Of a stretch of DNA of 27,133 nt, positions 1 to 8,000 are shown one piece after another. The stretch is from JAGLTA01 sp023142625 (GTDB lineage Bacteria > Patescibacteriota > Patescibacteriia > JAACEG01). The notes beneath the pieces were generated by a model, which saw only the letters and a list, made by a program, of their open reading frames with translations, did no database searches and had not been told where the DNA came from. The stretch lies in contig DAOWHA010000063.1 in assembly GCA_030641665.1 (NCBI GenBank), forward strand, positions 1-27,133, given 5' to 3'. The position numbers and the translations under genes were made by a program. Position 1 is the stretch's first letter; every line of letters begins with the position of its first letter.

Positions 1-11
1 AATAATAATGA

Positions 12-66
12 GTTTTGGGCAAAGAGCATTCACCCCTTCACTTCCCCTCTGCTCTTTGCCCAAAAC
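12..66. repeat. Stem-loop repeat, copy 1
   Basis: A perfect 16-bp stem (12-27 GTTTTGGGCAAAGAGC with 51-66) encloses a 23-nt pyrimidine-rich loop (28-50). A second copy lies at 19222-19276 with the same stem length, the same loop length and 21 of 23 loop bases identical. The stem differences between the copies are compensatory. There is no U-tract on either side, so this is not a simple intrinsic terminator. The function is unknown. What precedes it lies outside the window. Confidence 0.85.
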
Positions 67-422
67 AAAAAAATCAAATTTTCTTTTCTTGTAGAAAAGA
101 GTAAGTGCAATTAAAACCAGATAAAAAATTTACATCGTACAACAAGTTGTATCTGGTTACAGAAATTTACATTTATTAAATTTTCTCTTTCGCTCCGCTA
201 CAGAGAAATAATAATAAGGAGTATAAATTTCTTTCACCCAAATTTTTGAAATAATAATAAATTTAAAAAGGTATTTCAAAAACTTCAGATACAACTCCTG
301 TTATACGCAATAATAAAAAACTTTTTAAAAAATATAAGTCTAAAAAATACATAAAAAGTAAAAATTCTAAAACCAAAAACCACCATTAAATTCAAGAATA
401 ATTTCAAAAAATCAATCTTCCA
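67..422. other. Gene-free AT-rich stretch with inverted repeats
   Basis: I see no credible coding region here. There are several imperfect hairpins: AACCAGATA near 115 with TATCTGGTT near 158 (with ACAAC/GTTGT inside), TTTTTGAAATA near 245 with TATTTCAAAAA near 272, and a GC-rich patch CGCTCCGCTAC at about 191 that recurs near 13384. GTTATACGCAAT at 300-311 recurs at 13269-13280. The stretch may be a decayed repeat or a structured untranslated region. Confidence 0.5.
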
Positions 423-451
423 TTGACAAAAAAATATGGATGATGTATTAT
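423..451 (+). promoter_or_regulatory. Consensus promoter of the RHH gene
   Basis: TTGACA (423-428), a 17-bp spacer and TATTAT (446-451) form a near-perfect sigma70-type promoter. Transcription would start near 458, about 30 nt before the chosen ATG at 488. Confidence 0.75.
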
Positions 452-476
452 TGTAATACAAATTATTACAATAATA
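446..476. promoter_or_regulatory. Perfect inverted repeat operator
   Basis: TATTATTGTAATA (446-458) and its exact reverse complement (464-476) are separated by 5 bp. The left arm contains the -10 box and the right arm covers the expected transcript start, so a bound protein would block initiation. The next gene encodes a ribbon-helix-helix protein, a family that typically binds such repeats and represses itself. Autoregulation is inferred from this arrangement. Confidence 0.75.
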
Positions 477-487
477 AATTTAAAAAT

Positions 488-703
488 ATGCGTGAAATTT
501 TAAATATTTCTTTGCCAAAGGTTATGGTTAAAGAAGTAAAAAATGAAGTAAAAAAAGGTCAATTTGCCTCAAGCAGCGAGTTTATCAGGCATTTGATTCG
601 TTTATGGAATACAGATAAATTAGCGCGAGAATTAAAAAATGAACGAAAAAAATTTGATTCCGGCAAAGGGATAAAATTACATAGCTTGAAAGACTTAGTA
701 TAA
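488..703 (+). CDS. Ribbon-helix-helix (CopG/ParD-like) regulator, orphan antitoxin-like
   Basis: A 71-residue protein starting MREILNISLP. The N-terminal beta strand (ILNISLP), followed by VKEVKNEVKKGQFASSSEFIR and RHLIRLW, is the classic ParD/CopG ribbon-helix-helix pattern, in which the dimer strand inserts into the DNA major groove. An upstream in-frame ATG at 440 is rejected because it lies inside the promoter and would add a low-complexity Tyr/Asn-rich head. A strong promoter and a perfect 13-bp inverted repeat lie just upstream, which suits autorepression. No toxin gene follows: the next 60 bases are non-coding and then a tRNA-like gene runs in the other direction. It may be an orphan antitoxin or a free-standing repressor. 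Confidence 0.75.
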   Translation: MREILNISLPKVMVKEVKNEVKKGQFASSSEFIRHLIRLWNTDKLARELKNERKKFDSGKGIKLHSLKDLV

Positions 704-767
704 ACGCGTAAAAAACAAAATCCATAAAGCCAAAAACCACTCTCGTATTTAAGAATGGTTTCGGGTG

Positions 768-840
768 TGGACCTGGCGGGAATTGAACCCGCTTCGCTGG
801 GTGCTAACTCCAACATGTTAACCAATTACACTACAGGCCC
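768..840 (-). tRNA. tRNA-like gene with abnormal anticodon arm, identity unassigned
   Basis: On the minus strand the acceptor stem GGGCCTG/CAGGTCC, D-arm with GG in the loop, T-arm GCGGG-TTCAATT-CCCGC and discriminator A are all good. The variable loop is short (CGAA), so this is a class I shape. By standard numbering the anticodon loop is GTTAGCA (anticodon UAG), closed by a weak stem TTGGA/CCCAG with U27-G43 and an A31/C39 mismatch. UAG would read the Leu codon CUA, but Leu tRNAs have a long variable arm and a normal tRNA-Leu(UAG) exists at 4789-4870. It may be a degenerate tRNA, a tRNA-derived RNA or an unusual decoder. No CCA is encoded. Confidence 0.6.
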
Positions 841-938
841 AGATCCACAATAAAATTATAAAACAAAAAAAGCTCTTTTGCAAGAACTTTTTTTGTTAGC
901 ACCCAGTGAACCTGTAATGTAATAACAGGTTATCAGTT
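841..938 (-). promoter_or_regulatory. Leader of the tRNA-like gene with complementary segments and terminator-like hairpin
   Basis: Read on the minus strand this would be the 5' leader. Bases 911-923 can pair with the tRNA 5' part (825-837) over 13 positions including one G-U. Bases 895-906 are the exact complement of the tRNA anticodon arm (797-808), 12 of 12. A hairpin with AAAAAAAG/CTTTTTTT arms (865-894) lies between these segments and the tRNA and looks like an intrinsic terminator. The arrangement resembles an attenuator. The alternative is that 895-940 is an inverted, rearranged fragment copy of the tRNA. Confidence 0.45.
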
Positions 939-944
939 GTTATA

Positions 945-972
945 AGTATAACATTAACTAAAATAATGTCAA
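945..972 (-). promoter_or_regulatory. Promoter for the tRNA-like gene
   Basis: On the minus strand TTGACA (967-972), a 16-bp spacer and TATACT (945-950) point toward the tRNA-like gene. The predicted start is near 938, about 98 nt before the mature 5' end. Confidence 0.6.
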
Positions 973-1000
973 TAACAAATTTGTTAATGCGCAAACAATA

Positions 1001-1055
1001 AAATTGCTTCGTCGCGCCTCGCTCGCTTCGCTCGTTCAACTACTCGCAAAGACAG
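1001..1055 (+). repeat. GC-rich intergenic repeat (CTTCGTCG...CTCGCAAAGAC), copy A
   Basis: ATTGCTTCGTCG...ACTCGCAAAGACAGG is a diverged copy of the unit that occurs twice, in opposite orientation, at 20350-20490. The interior (CGCTCGCTTCGCTCG) is GC-rich against an AT-rich background. This type of short dispersed repeat is common between genes in many bacteria. It lies just upstream of tRNA-Leu(GAG). Confidence 0.6.
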
Positions 1056-1082
1056 GATGAAAAAATCTCTCAAAACTTTATA

Positions 1083-1167
<85 letters not shown>

Positions 1168-1173
1168 CATTTT

Positions 1174-2403
1174 CTACCCAAACATCAGCCATTCTGGCTT
1201 GAACCATAATAGCAGAGCGATAGAAATCATAATAATTCCTCCGATTAGTTTTGACAATCTTGAATATTTTGTGGTTATGCCGACCGCTTTCAGCGTAGTC
1301 ATAGCGATAAAAAATATAACCAAATCGTCCAGCATAAAAATAAAAATATAAAGCAGCAGATATAGATGATATTGCGCGCCGTTAAGATTATTCAGAGTTA
1401 AAATTTCAATATAGAGCGGAGGCAACCCGGCGGAACAGACCAATTCAACAACATTTACGGCAAAAGCCAGCAGAATAATTCCGATCAGCGAAAGCGCGAA
1501 TTTTCTGTTTTGGATAATATCCTGTATTTTTTCAAAAACTTTTCTTCGCTTTTCCGCTCCGGCGATTTTGCATCCGCCGGACTTGTTCGTAAAATATTCT
1601 TTCAAATTATAGCTTCCGCCGGCAAAAGCGATGTATCCAATGGCAATTCTCGCCCACAGAACAAAACCGAACAGCAGCAAAACATTCAGCCACGCAAACA
1701 TTATCGCGTAATAGACAAAAGCGGACGCAATAATAAAAGCGCTGCCTAAAATCCACATCTTTTTTCGGTCTTCCATTTTAATCAAAAAACTGATCAAAAA
1801 AAGCAAAACCCACATCGCGCACGGATTAAATCCGTCCAGCCCGGCGATTATAATCGTTAAAATCGGAAGCGAAAATTTCTTTACATCAATAGATCCGATG
1901 AACGGCAATTCTATCTTGCTTCTCGGCTCAACATAATCATCTTCTTCAGCGCATTTCTGATCGCCGTCAGTTAATAACAGATTTTCAATGACATCTTCGC
2001 ATCCGTTGTCAACCGCGCAAATTATTGATTCTTCTAATTGCTTGCCTGATATATCCTTATTAAACCATCCCATTAAATATTTTTTGCCTACAACGGTAAA
2101 AGGAACGCCTTTAATATCTATCTGCAGCTTGTTTCCGATATTTTTTAAGAGTTCAATATTCTCCCTGCTTTGGCTCACTTCAAAATCAAAAACCGCAATT
2201 TGCGGATATTCGCGTTCCATTTTTTTTAAAAATTCCTTTTCCTTTTCGCAGTGCGGGCAACCATGAGACCAAAAAAAATAAACCGTTATCCCCTGTTCTG
2301 TAATATCCGATTTTTGGAAAGGCTTTTCCTGATTTTGCCAATAGATCAAAGGAAAAGAAATGACAAAAAACAATAAAAAAAATAATAGGTATTTTTTATT
2401 CAT
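1174..2403 (-). CDS. Thioredoxin-DsbD/CcdA-like transmembrane fusion protein
   Basis: 409 residues. An N-terminal hydrophobic segment (about 4-22) is followed by a thioredoxin-fold domain with the redox motif CPHC (about residues 49-52) and the cis-Pro region KGVPFTVV. The C-terminal half is a six-or-so helix membrane domain with FNPCAMWVLLF and VELVCSAGLPPLY. These two single cysteines match the pair that carries electrons across the membrane in CcdA/DsbD proteins. The likely role is to move reducing power from the cytoplasm to an extracytoplasmic thioredoxin domain on the same chain. It lies 10 nt after the small thioredoxin gene at 2414-2683, which may be the cytoplasmic donor. The assignment rests on motifs; the exact substrate is unknown. 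Confidence 0.85.
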   Translation of the reverse strand: MNKKYLLFFLLFFVISFPLIYWQNQEKPFQKSDITEQGITVYFFWSHGCPHCEKEKEFLKKMEREYPQIAVFDFEVSQSRENIELLKNIGNKLQIDIKGVPFTVVGKKYLMGWFNKDISGKQLEESIICAVDNGCEDVIENLLLTDGDQKCAEEDDYVEPRSKIELPFIGSIDVKKFSLPILTIIIAGLDGFNPCAMWVLLFLISFLIKMEDRKKMWILGSAFIIASAFVYYAIMFAWLNVLLLFGFVLWARIAIGYIAFAGGSYNLKEYFTNKSGGCKIAGAEKRRKVFEKIQDIIQNRKFALSLIGIILLAFAVNVVELVCSAGLPPLYIEILTLNNLNGAQYHLYLLLYIFIFMLDDLVIFFIAMTTLKAVGITTKYSRLSKLIGGIIMISIALLLWFKPEWLMFG

Positions 2404-2413
2404 ATTTTAAAAA

Positions 2414-2683
2414 TTACTTATCCTTATTTTTAGAAATAATTTCTTCCAATTTTTCTTTGCTCGGCTCGCCGCTGACGCGCGTTAACTCATTCCCGTCTTT
2501 ATCTAAAAAAACAAAGGTTGGCAGTTCGTCATTAATTTGATGCTTTTCAACCATCTCTTTGTCTTGGTCAAAATCATAAAATTCAGTTTCCAGCCAAGGT
2601 TTTTCTTTTTCAATTTCCGCCCAGCGAGGCTTCATCACTATGCATCCAGGACACCATACGGCGCCAAATTTTAATACTTTCAT
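2414..2683 (-). CDS. Small thioredoxin-like protein (WCPGC)
   Basis: 89 residues, shorter than a standard ~105-aa thioredoxin. MKVLKFGAVWCPGC places the active-site CxxC at about residues 11-14, right after the first strand. ELPTFVFLD supplies the cis-Pro strand. There is no signal peptide, so it acts in the cytoplasm. It is the first gene of a two-gene operon with the DsbD-like fusion and is a plausible electron donor to it. A good promoter lies just upstream (2718-2747). Confidence 0.85.
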   Translation of the reverse strand: MKVLKFGAVWCPGCIVMKPRWAEIEKEKPWLETEFYDFDQDKEMVEKHQINDELPTFVFLDKDGNELTRVSGEPSKEKLEEIISKNKDK

Positions 2684-2717
2684 AATTTTTAACTTTAAAA
2701 TAAATTAACTTTTTGTT

Positions 2718-2747
2718 ATTATAGAATTTTTAACGCTATCTTGTCAA
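2718..2747 (-). promoter_or_regulatory. Promoter of the thioredoxin/DsbD-like operon
   Basis: On the minus strand TTGACA (2742-2747), an 18-bp spacer and TATAAT (2718-2723) lie about 35 nt upstream of the ATG at 2683. Confidence 0.75.
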
Positions 2748-2756
2748 ATTTTTTCT

Positions 2757-2790
2757 TTTCCGCCCAAGGCGGATCCGCCTTGGGCGGAAA
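2757..2790. repeat. Perfect 34-bp palindrome between divergent genes
   Basis: The sequence is its own reverse complement across all 34 bases, centred on GGATCC at 2771-2776, with arms of the type CCGCCCAAGGCGG. It lies between the divergent thioredoxin and RNase J starts, so it is not a terminator for either. It could be a dispersed palindromic repeat or a cruciform/regulatory site in the RNase J leader. Confidence 0.8.
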
Positions 2791-2819
2791 TTTTATTAAC
2801 TTAATAACTAACTCACTTT

Positions 2820-4685
2820 ATGACACAAAACAACACACAACCAACGCCTTTTAACAGACCGACGAGCGGCGCGCGCAAATTTGCGATTCCTGCCGCTGCA
2901 AGAAGGGCGTTTCGTCCGTCGCAAGCCGGCGAAAAACCGACTGAACAAAAAAATAGTTCAGTAAAAACAAATACAAATAGAGGTTATCGTCCAAGACAAC
3001 CCTTTCATCAAAACTTACAAACAACTCCGAAATTAAAAATTATCCCTTTAGGCGGACTTGAAGAGATCGGGCGCAATATGACGCTTTTTGAATACGGCAG
3101 CGACATTGTAATTGTTGATATGGGACTGCAATTTCCAGATGAGAATATGCCTGGTATTGATTATGTAATTCCAGACATCTCTTATTTAAAAGGCAGGGAA
3201 AAAGATATTCGCGGAGTTATTATAACTCACGGACATATGGACCACATCGGAGCTATTCCGCATCTTATGCCTAAGTTAGGCAATCCGCCGATTTATACTG
3301 CTCCGCTCACCGCCGCAATTATTAAAAAACGGCAAGACGACTATAAAGACGATCCACAATTAAACATTCGCACGATAAACAAAACTGATCAATTACAGCT
3401 TGGAATTTTTAGCGTAGAATTTTTTCATGTCAACCATAATATTCCAGACGGCTTTGGGATCGTCTTGCATACGCCTGTCGGAAATATTTTTCACACAGGA
3501 GATTTTAAATTTGATTTTTCCCCTATCGCTGACAAGCCCGCGGACATCGGCAGAATCGCACGGCTTGCGAGTCAAGGCGCCCTGCTCTTAATGTCAGATT
3601 CAACAGACGCTATGGTTCCAGGACACTCATTATCAGAAAATAAAATTCAAGACAGTATGGATGAAATTTTCAAAAAAGAAGATGGGCGAATAATCGCTGC
3701 TACATTCTCGTCTTTAATAAGCAGAATTCAAGAGTTGATAACGCTAGCTGAAAGGCATGGGCGAAAAGTCGCTTTTGACGGATATAGTATGAAAACAAAT
3801 GTTGAAATCGCAAGACGGCTGAAATATATCAACGCAAGGAAAGAGACTATAATTAAAATTGAGCAGGTTAAAAATTATGATGATAAAAATGTTCTAATTA
3901 TCTGCACTGGAGCGCAAGGCGAAGGACGGGCAGTTTTAATGCGGATTATCAATAATGAGCATCGCTCTATTAAAATCAAGCCGAACGACACGATCATCTT
4001 TTCAAGTTCGGTTATTCCTGGAAACGAACGGACTATTCAAAGCTTAAAAGATTCAATCTACCGCCGCGGCGCGAAAGTTATCCACAATAAAATGATGGAT
4101 GTTCATGCTGGCGGACACGCGCAAGTTGAAGATTTAAAAATGATGATGAGTTTAATAAAACCGAAATTTTTCCTTCCGATTCACGGCAATTATTATATGT
4201 TAAAGCTTCATGGCGAAATCGCGGAGAGCGTCGGAATTGATAAAAAAAATATTTTGATTCCTGAAAACGGGCGGGTAATTGAGCTTGACAGAAATTCAAT
4301 TAAAGCTACAAATAAAAAAGCGCCAACTGATTATATTATGGTTGACGGATTAGGCGTAGGCGATGTCGGGCATATTGTTTTGCGCGACAGGCAGATGATG
4401 AGCAAAGACGGAATGTTCACAATTATCGTGATTATTAACAGCAAAACCGGGCAAGTCACGCAGGAACCGGATATTATTTCGCGCGGATTTATCTATATGA
4501 AAGAATCGCGAGCGCTTTTGAATGAAACTCGATCTCGCGTTAAAAAAATAATCGCGACAAAAACAAAAGAGAAGCCGATAAACTGGACTTATGTCCGAAA
4601 CAATCTGCGGGATTTAATCGGCGACTTCCTTTACCAAAAAACCCAGCGCCGCCCAATGGTTCTGCCAGTAATTATTGAAGTATAA
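2820..4685 (+). CDS. rnj: Ribonuclease J (metallo-beta-lactamase/beta-CASP RNase)
   Basis: 621 residues. RNase J degrades and matures RNA with 5'-3' exo- and endonuclease activity in the cytoplasm. Residues 1-70 are a basic, probably disordered extension. The catalytic core follows: ITHGHMDHIGA (about 136) is the HxHxDH zinc motif, HTGDFKFD and MSDST are later metal/active-site motifs, SSSVIPGNE and HAGGHAQVEDL belong to the beta-CASP region, and FLPIHGNY supplies a late His. The chain ends in RRPMVLPVIIEV, the usual RNase J C-terminus, so the gene is complete. There is no clear Shine-Dalgarno. A perfect palindrome precedes it. The N-terminal extension is longer than in Bacillus RNase J1 and may bind RNA or partners. 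Confidence 0.93.
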   Translation: MTQNNTQPTPFNRPTSGARKFAIPAAARRAFRPSQAGEKPTEQKNSSVKTNTNRGYRPRQPFHQNLQTTPKLKIIPLGGLEEIGRNMTLFEYGSDIVIVDMGLQFPDENMPGIDYVIPDISYLKGREKDIRGVIITHGHMDHIGAIPHLMPKLGNPPIYTAPLTAAIIKKRQDDYKDDPQLNIRTINKTDQLQLGIFSVEFFHVNHNIPDGFGIVLHTPVGNIFHTGDFKFDFSPIADKPADIGRIARLASQGALLLMSDSTDAMVPGHSLSENKIQDSMDEIFKKEDGRIIAATFSSLISRIQELITLAERHGRKVAFDGYSMKTNVEIARRLKYINARKETIIKIEQVKNYDDKNVLIICTGAQGEGRAVLMRIINNEHRSIKIKPNDTIIFSSSVIPGNERTIQSLKDSIYRRGAKVIHNKMMDVHAGGHAQVEDLKMMMSLIKPKFFLPIHGNYYMLKLHGEIAESVGIDKKNILIPENGRVIELDRNSIKATNKKAPTDYIMVDGLGVGDVGHIVLRDRQMMSKDGMFTIIVIINSKTGQVTQEPDIISRGFIYMKESRALLNETRSRVKKIIATKTKEKPINWTYVRNNLRDLIGDFLYQKTQRRPMVLPVIIEV

Positions 4686-4788
4686 CGAAGTTGAAAGTTG
4701 AAAGTCTATAAAGTCGAAAGTTATAAATAAAATTTTATTTTTTAATTGTCGTTTTTCCTTTTTAAATTTTAATTTTTCATTTTTTAAG

Positions 4789-4870
4789 TGGGCGAGAGAG
4801 GACTTGAACCTCCACATCTTGCGATACTTGGTCCTAAGCCAAGCGCGTCTACCAATTCCGCCACTCGCCC
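4789..4870 (-). tRNA. tRNA-Leu (UAG)
   Basis: On the minus strand: acceptor stem GGGCGAG/CTCGCCC, D-arm GCGGAATTGGTAGACGC, anticodon stem CTTGG/CCAAG with loop CTTAGGA (anticodon UAG), a long variable arm and T-arm GGAGG-TTCAAGT-CCTCT. This is a normal class II leucine tRNA reading CUA and other CUN codons. Discriminator A is at 4789 and no CCA is encoded. Confidence 0.95.
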
Positions 4871-4964
4871 TTTTAATAAAAACTTAACACATATTTTAAT
4901 ATTTGTATAGTCTTTTTATTTTAAATGTGTTATAATAAAAATAATATAAAATTACATTTAATAA

Positions 4965-5014
4965 ACAGCTTCGTATGAATTTAAAAAATATTACGGCTGT
5001 GATTTTTTTAAATT
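4965..5014 (+). promoter_or_regulatory. Two competing hairpins in the surface-protein leader
   Basis: Hairpin A pairs ACAGC-tt-CGTA (4965-4975) with TACG-GCTGT (4992-5000). Hairpin B pairs AATTTAAAAAA (4978-4988) with TTTTTTAAATT (5004-5014). The left arm of B is in the loop of A and the right arm of A is in the loop of B, so they form either alternatives or a pseudoknot. The strong Shine-Dalgarno follows 5 nt after B. A possible -10 TATAAT is at 4931-4936. Confidence 0.4.
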
Positions 5015-5018
5015 TATA

Positions 5019-5025
5019 AAGGAGG
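5019..5025 (+). promoter_or_regulatory. Strong Shine-Dalgarno of the surface protein
   Basis: AAGGAGG followed by GGAAATTGT and ATG (5035) is a full-strength ribosome binding site at about 9 nt spacing. It stands out because most genes in this window lack a recognisable one, and it fixes the start of the giant gene. Confidence 0.85.
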
Positions 5026-5034
5026 GGAAATTGT

Positions 5035-8000
5035 ATGAAGAGATTCAAACACTTTTTCAAAAAAGCCGCTATTTTGTCAGTGGTTTTTTTATTGGCAAGT
5101 TATACTGTCCCATTAGACTTATACACGCCAACCGCGCGCGCAGCGGAAATTACAATCGTCGGATACGGTCCGCCAAATGGCATGACAAATATGCCGACAA
5201 TGGCTCCGCTGGATTTTATGTTCAGTTCAGCCCCTAATTCTACTGTGCTTAATAGTTTGAGCAGTTATTTTTTAGTATCACCAAGCATAGACGGGACTTG
5301 GGAATATATGCCAGAGTATTGGGGCGATCAGACAATGCATCGCGTCTCATTTATGGCAACAAATAATCTTGCCGCTAACACTGAGTATACTGTTTCTGTT
5401 AATAGAACTAATTTTGGCGGAGATACAGTTACGGCGTCTTTGCCGTCAGAGATGACTGATTTATCAACCACGACTGACACTTATTATTTTACCGCTAGAA
5501 CCGACGACGGGAGCGGCTCCGGCGGATTTTTTCTGCCAATGGCGGATGCTGGCTATCCAAGTTATGGAATGCAGCAGGTGCCGACAAGCTTGACTTCTAT
5601 CACAATTAATTTTGACCGCGATAATATGGACGCGACGACTTTTATTCCTGCTAATATTTATTTAGTAAAAGTCAGTACTGGAACAGTAGCAGGCACGACT
5701 GTAACTCCAAATACTGGAACAAGCAATGTCGCGTCAATTCAAACTTTTTCTTTGGACCCAAGTTCGCAATATAGGGTTTATGTCACAAGGGATGTTAAAG
5801 ATAATACAGGACAACTATTAGCTGGAATGCCTGATGTTAATAATAATAATAATCCAGGACCTTTTTATTATGATTTCTGGACAGGCGATTCAAGCGCCGC
5901 GATAACTTCTACTTTTATCGGAACAAACTTAAACCAATATCTTAGCGGAGAAAATATTACGGGCGTCCCTACAGGCTTTGTTATTACGGCAACTTTTGAC
6001 AATCCGCTTGATCCGACAACTGTTTCAACTTCAAGCGTTGCTGTTTCAACCACAACTCCAGCAAACGGAATAAGCGGAACCGTTGAATATAACTCGCAGG
6101 CGAATATGATAAGTTTTATTTCAGATGCTGTTTTTGCCACAAGCACAGAATATACTTTCACGGCTTCAACAAGCATAACAAGCATTAGCGGGCAGGCAAT
6201 TTCAGCCGTTACCCAAGCATTCACAACCACGGCAACGACCGATGAAACAAGTCCTGAAATCTATTTTGCGGACGCTGACAATTACGGGCTGTTTGTTGAA
6301 TTCAGCGAACCGATGAACCAAACAAAAGTTGAAAACAAATCTAATTATACTTTAAAAACAAGGGTTAGCGACGCAACCGCATGGGGCAGCGCGACAGCCG
6401 TGAGCTTAACCAGCGCGAATATCCGCTATGAACATGAACGCAATGAAGTTATGATGGACGGTCTTACTCTGACTCCGGGACACGAATTCCAGTTAACAGC
6501 GTCAACAAGCATCACTGATTTGGCTGGCAACGCTTTAGATGACAGCGGCGATCCTGCGGCAAATATAAAAACAGGCTATGTGATGGATTCAAGCATGTTC
6601 TTCGGCGACAGCGGAATGTTCGGCGGAGGAATGGACTTTGAAGATTTTAATATGGGCGATATGGGAATGAAGCCGATCGGAGTCTGGCCGATGAGCAGTA
6701 TGATCGGAGTTACAACAAAATATTTTATTGATATTCCTACTACAGCAGCGATAGATTCGGACGGAACAATTGAACTGAAATTCCCAAGCGGCTTTGATGT
6801 CACTTCTGTAATTCAAGACGCGCAAAGCCCGAGCAACGACGATTTTAATGAATGGAACGACGGCACTATAACTTTTACAAGCGACAATCCCGCTAATACT
6901 GAAAACGGCGGAGCGGCTGGCGACGGAATCGGAGTAATCGGCGACAGAGTTATTGTGATTAAATTAAGCGCGGCTGTCGCGGCAGATAATTTTCTGCATA
7001 TTGATTTGGACGGAATTCAAAACTCAAGCACGCCGAAAGGGTTTGAGACAGACGGCTATCAAGTAGAAATTAAGACAAAAAATTCAAGCGGAATACTGCT
7101 TGAAACAATGAATTCAATGCCGTTCTTTATAAGCGGAGGCGGAACAAATACAATTTCTGGAACAATTACAGCCACAGGAGATGCTAATGGGAGCACAATG
7201 GTTGTGTATCTTGGCTCGCCTATGACAGGTCCGATGCAAACCACAAGCGCGGCTTTCGCTAACGCAACTTCAAGTTATTCATTCGCAAATCTGCCAGACG
7301 GCGAATATTTTTTATTCACGGATCCAACAATAACAATGGGCGGGACAACTTATTTTGGCAATCCAATGCCAGAGCCGATCTGGCTTTCTGGCGGCGATAC
7401 TACAAAAAACTTAACTTTGACTGCTGAAACTGCTGGAACAGTTTTTGACCTAACAGTAAAGTTAATTGGCGATTTTAGAAGCGGAGATCCTTTGACTGAC
7501 GATAATGTTGATATTTTTGCCGGCTCCCCAAGCGGTTTCCGCGTAAAAACAGCCACTCCTGGAAACACTCCGTCTGGAACAGATTATCATTTATATCTTC
7601 CTGTCGGCGAATGGATGGTTGGAGTGGGTCCGGCTATGCCAACAGGAGTAATGTCGGGTCCGCCTCTAATGCCAGATTGGATGCCACCAATGCCAACTTC
7701 TGTAAAAATTATTGACGCTTCTACTTCTTCTGTGGCAGGAGGAATTTTAACAATTAATTTAGGATCGCAAGTTTCAACAACAATTACTGGAACAGTTGTT
7801 GATGAAAACAGCGAAGGAATTGCTTCGGCTGAAGTTTTTGCTTACCAGCCAATGGGCGGATTTGGCGGAGCTCACAGCAAGACAGCGGTTGATGGAACAT
7901 TTACCTTAAAAATTCCCGTTCTTGGAACTTATAAAATCGGCGCGTTTAAGCCGGGTCTTCCTGACGCGCAAGAGATAACGCAAGATGTGCCGAGCGGCGG

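Noticed and set aside
300..311. Integron attC core (GTTATAC resembling GTTRRRY)
   Set aside because: The central bases do not fit RRR, no paired inverse core with the usual spacing is present and there is no integrase.
6..340. CRISPR array
   Set aside because: There are repeated short motifs but no regularly spaced direct repeats here or elsewhere in the window, and no cas genes.
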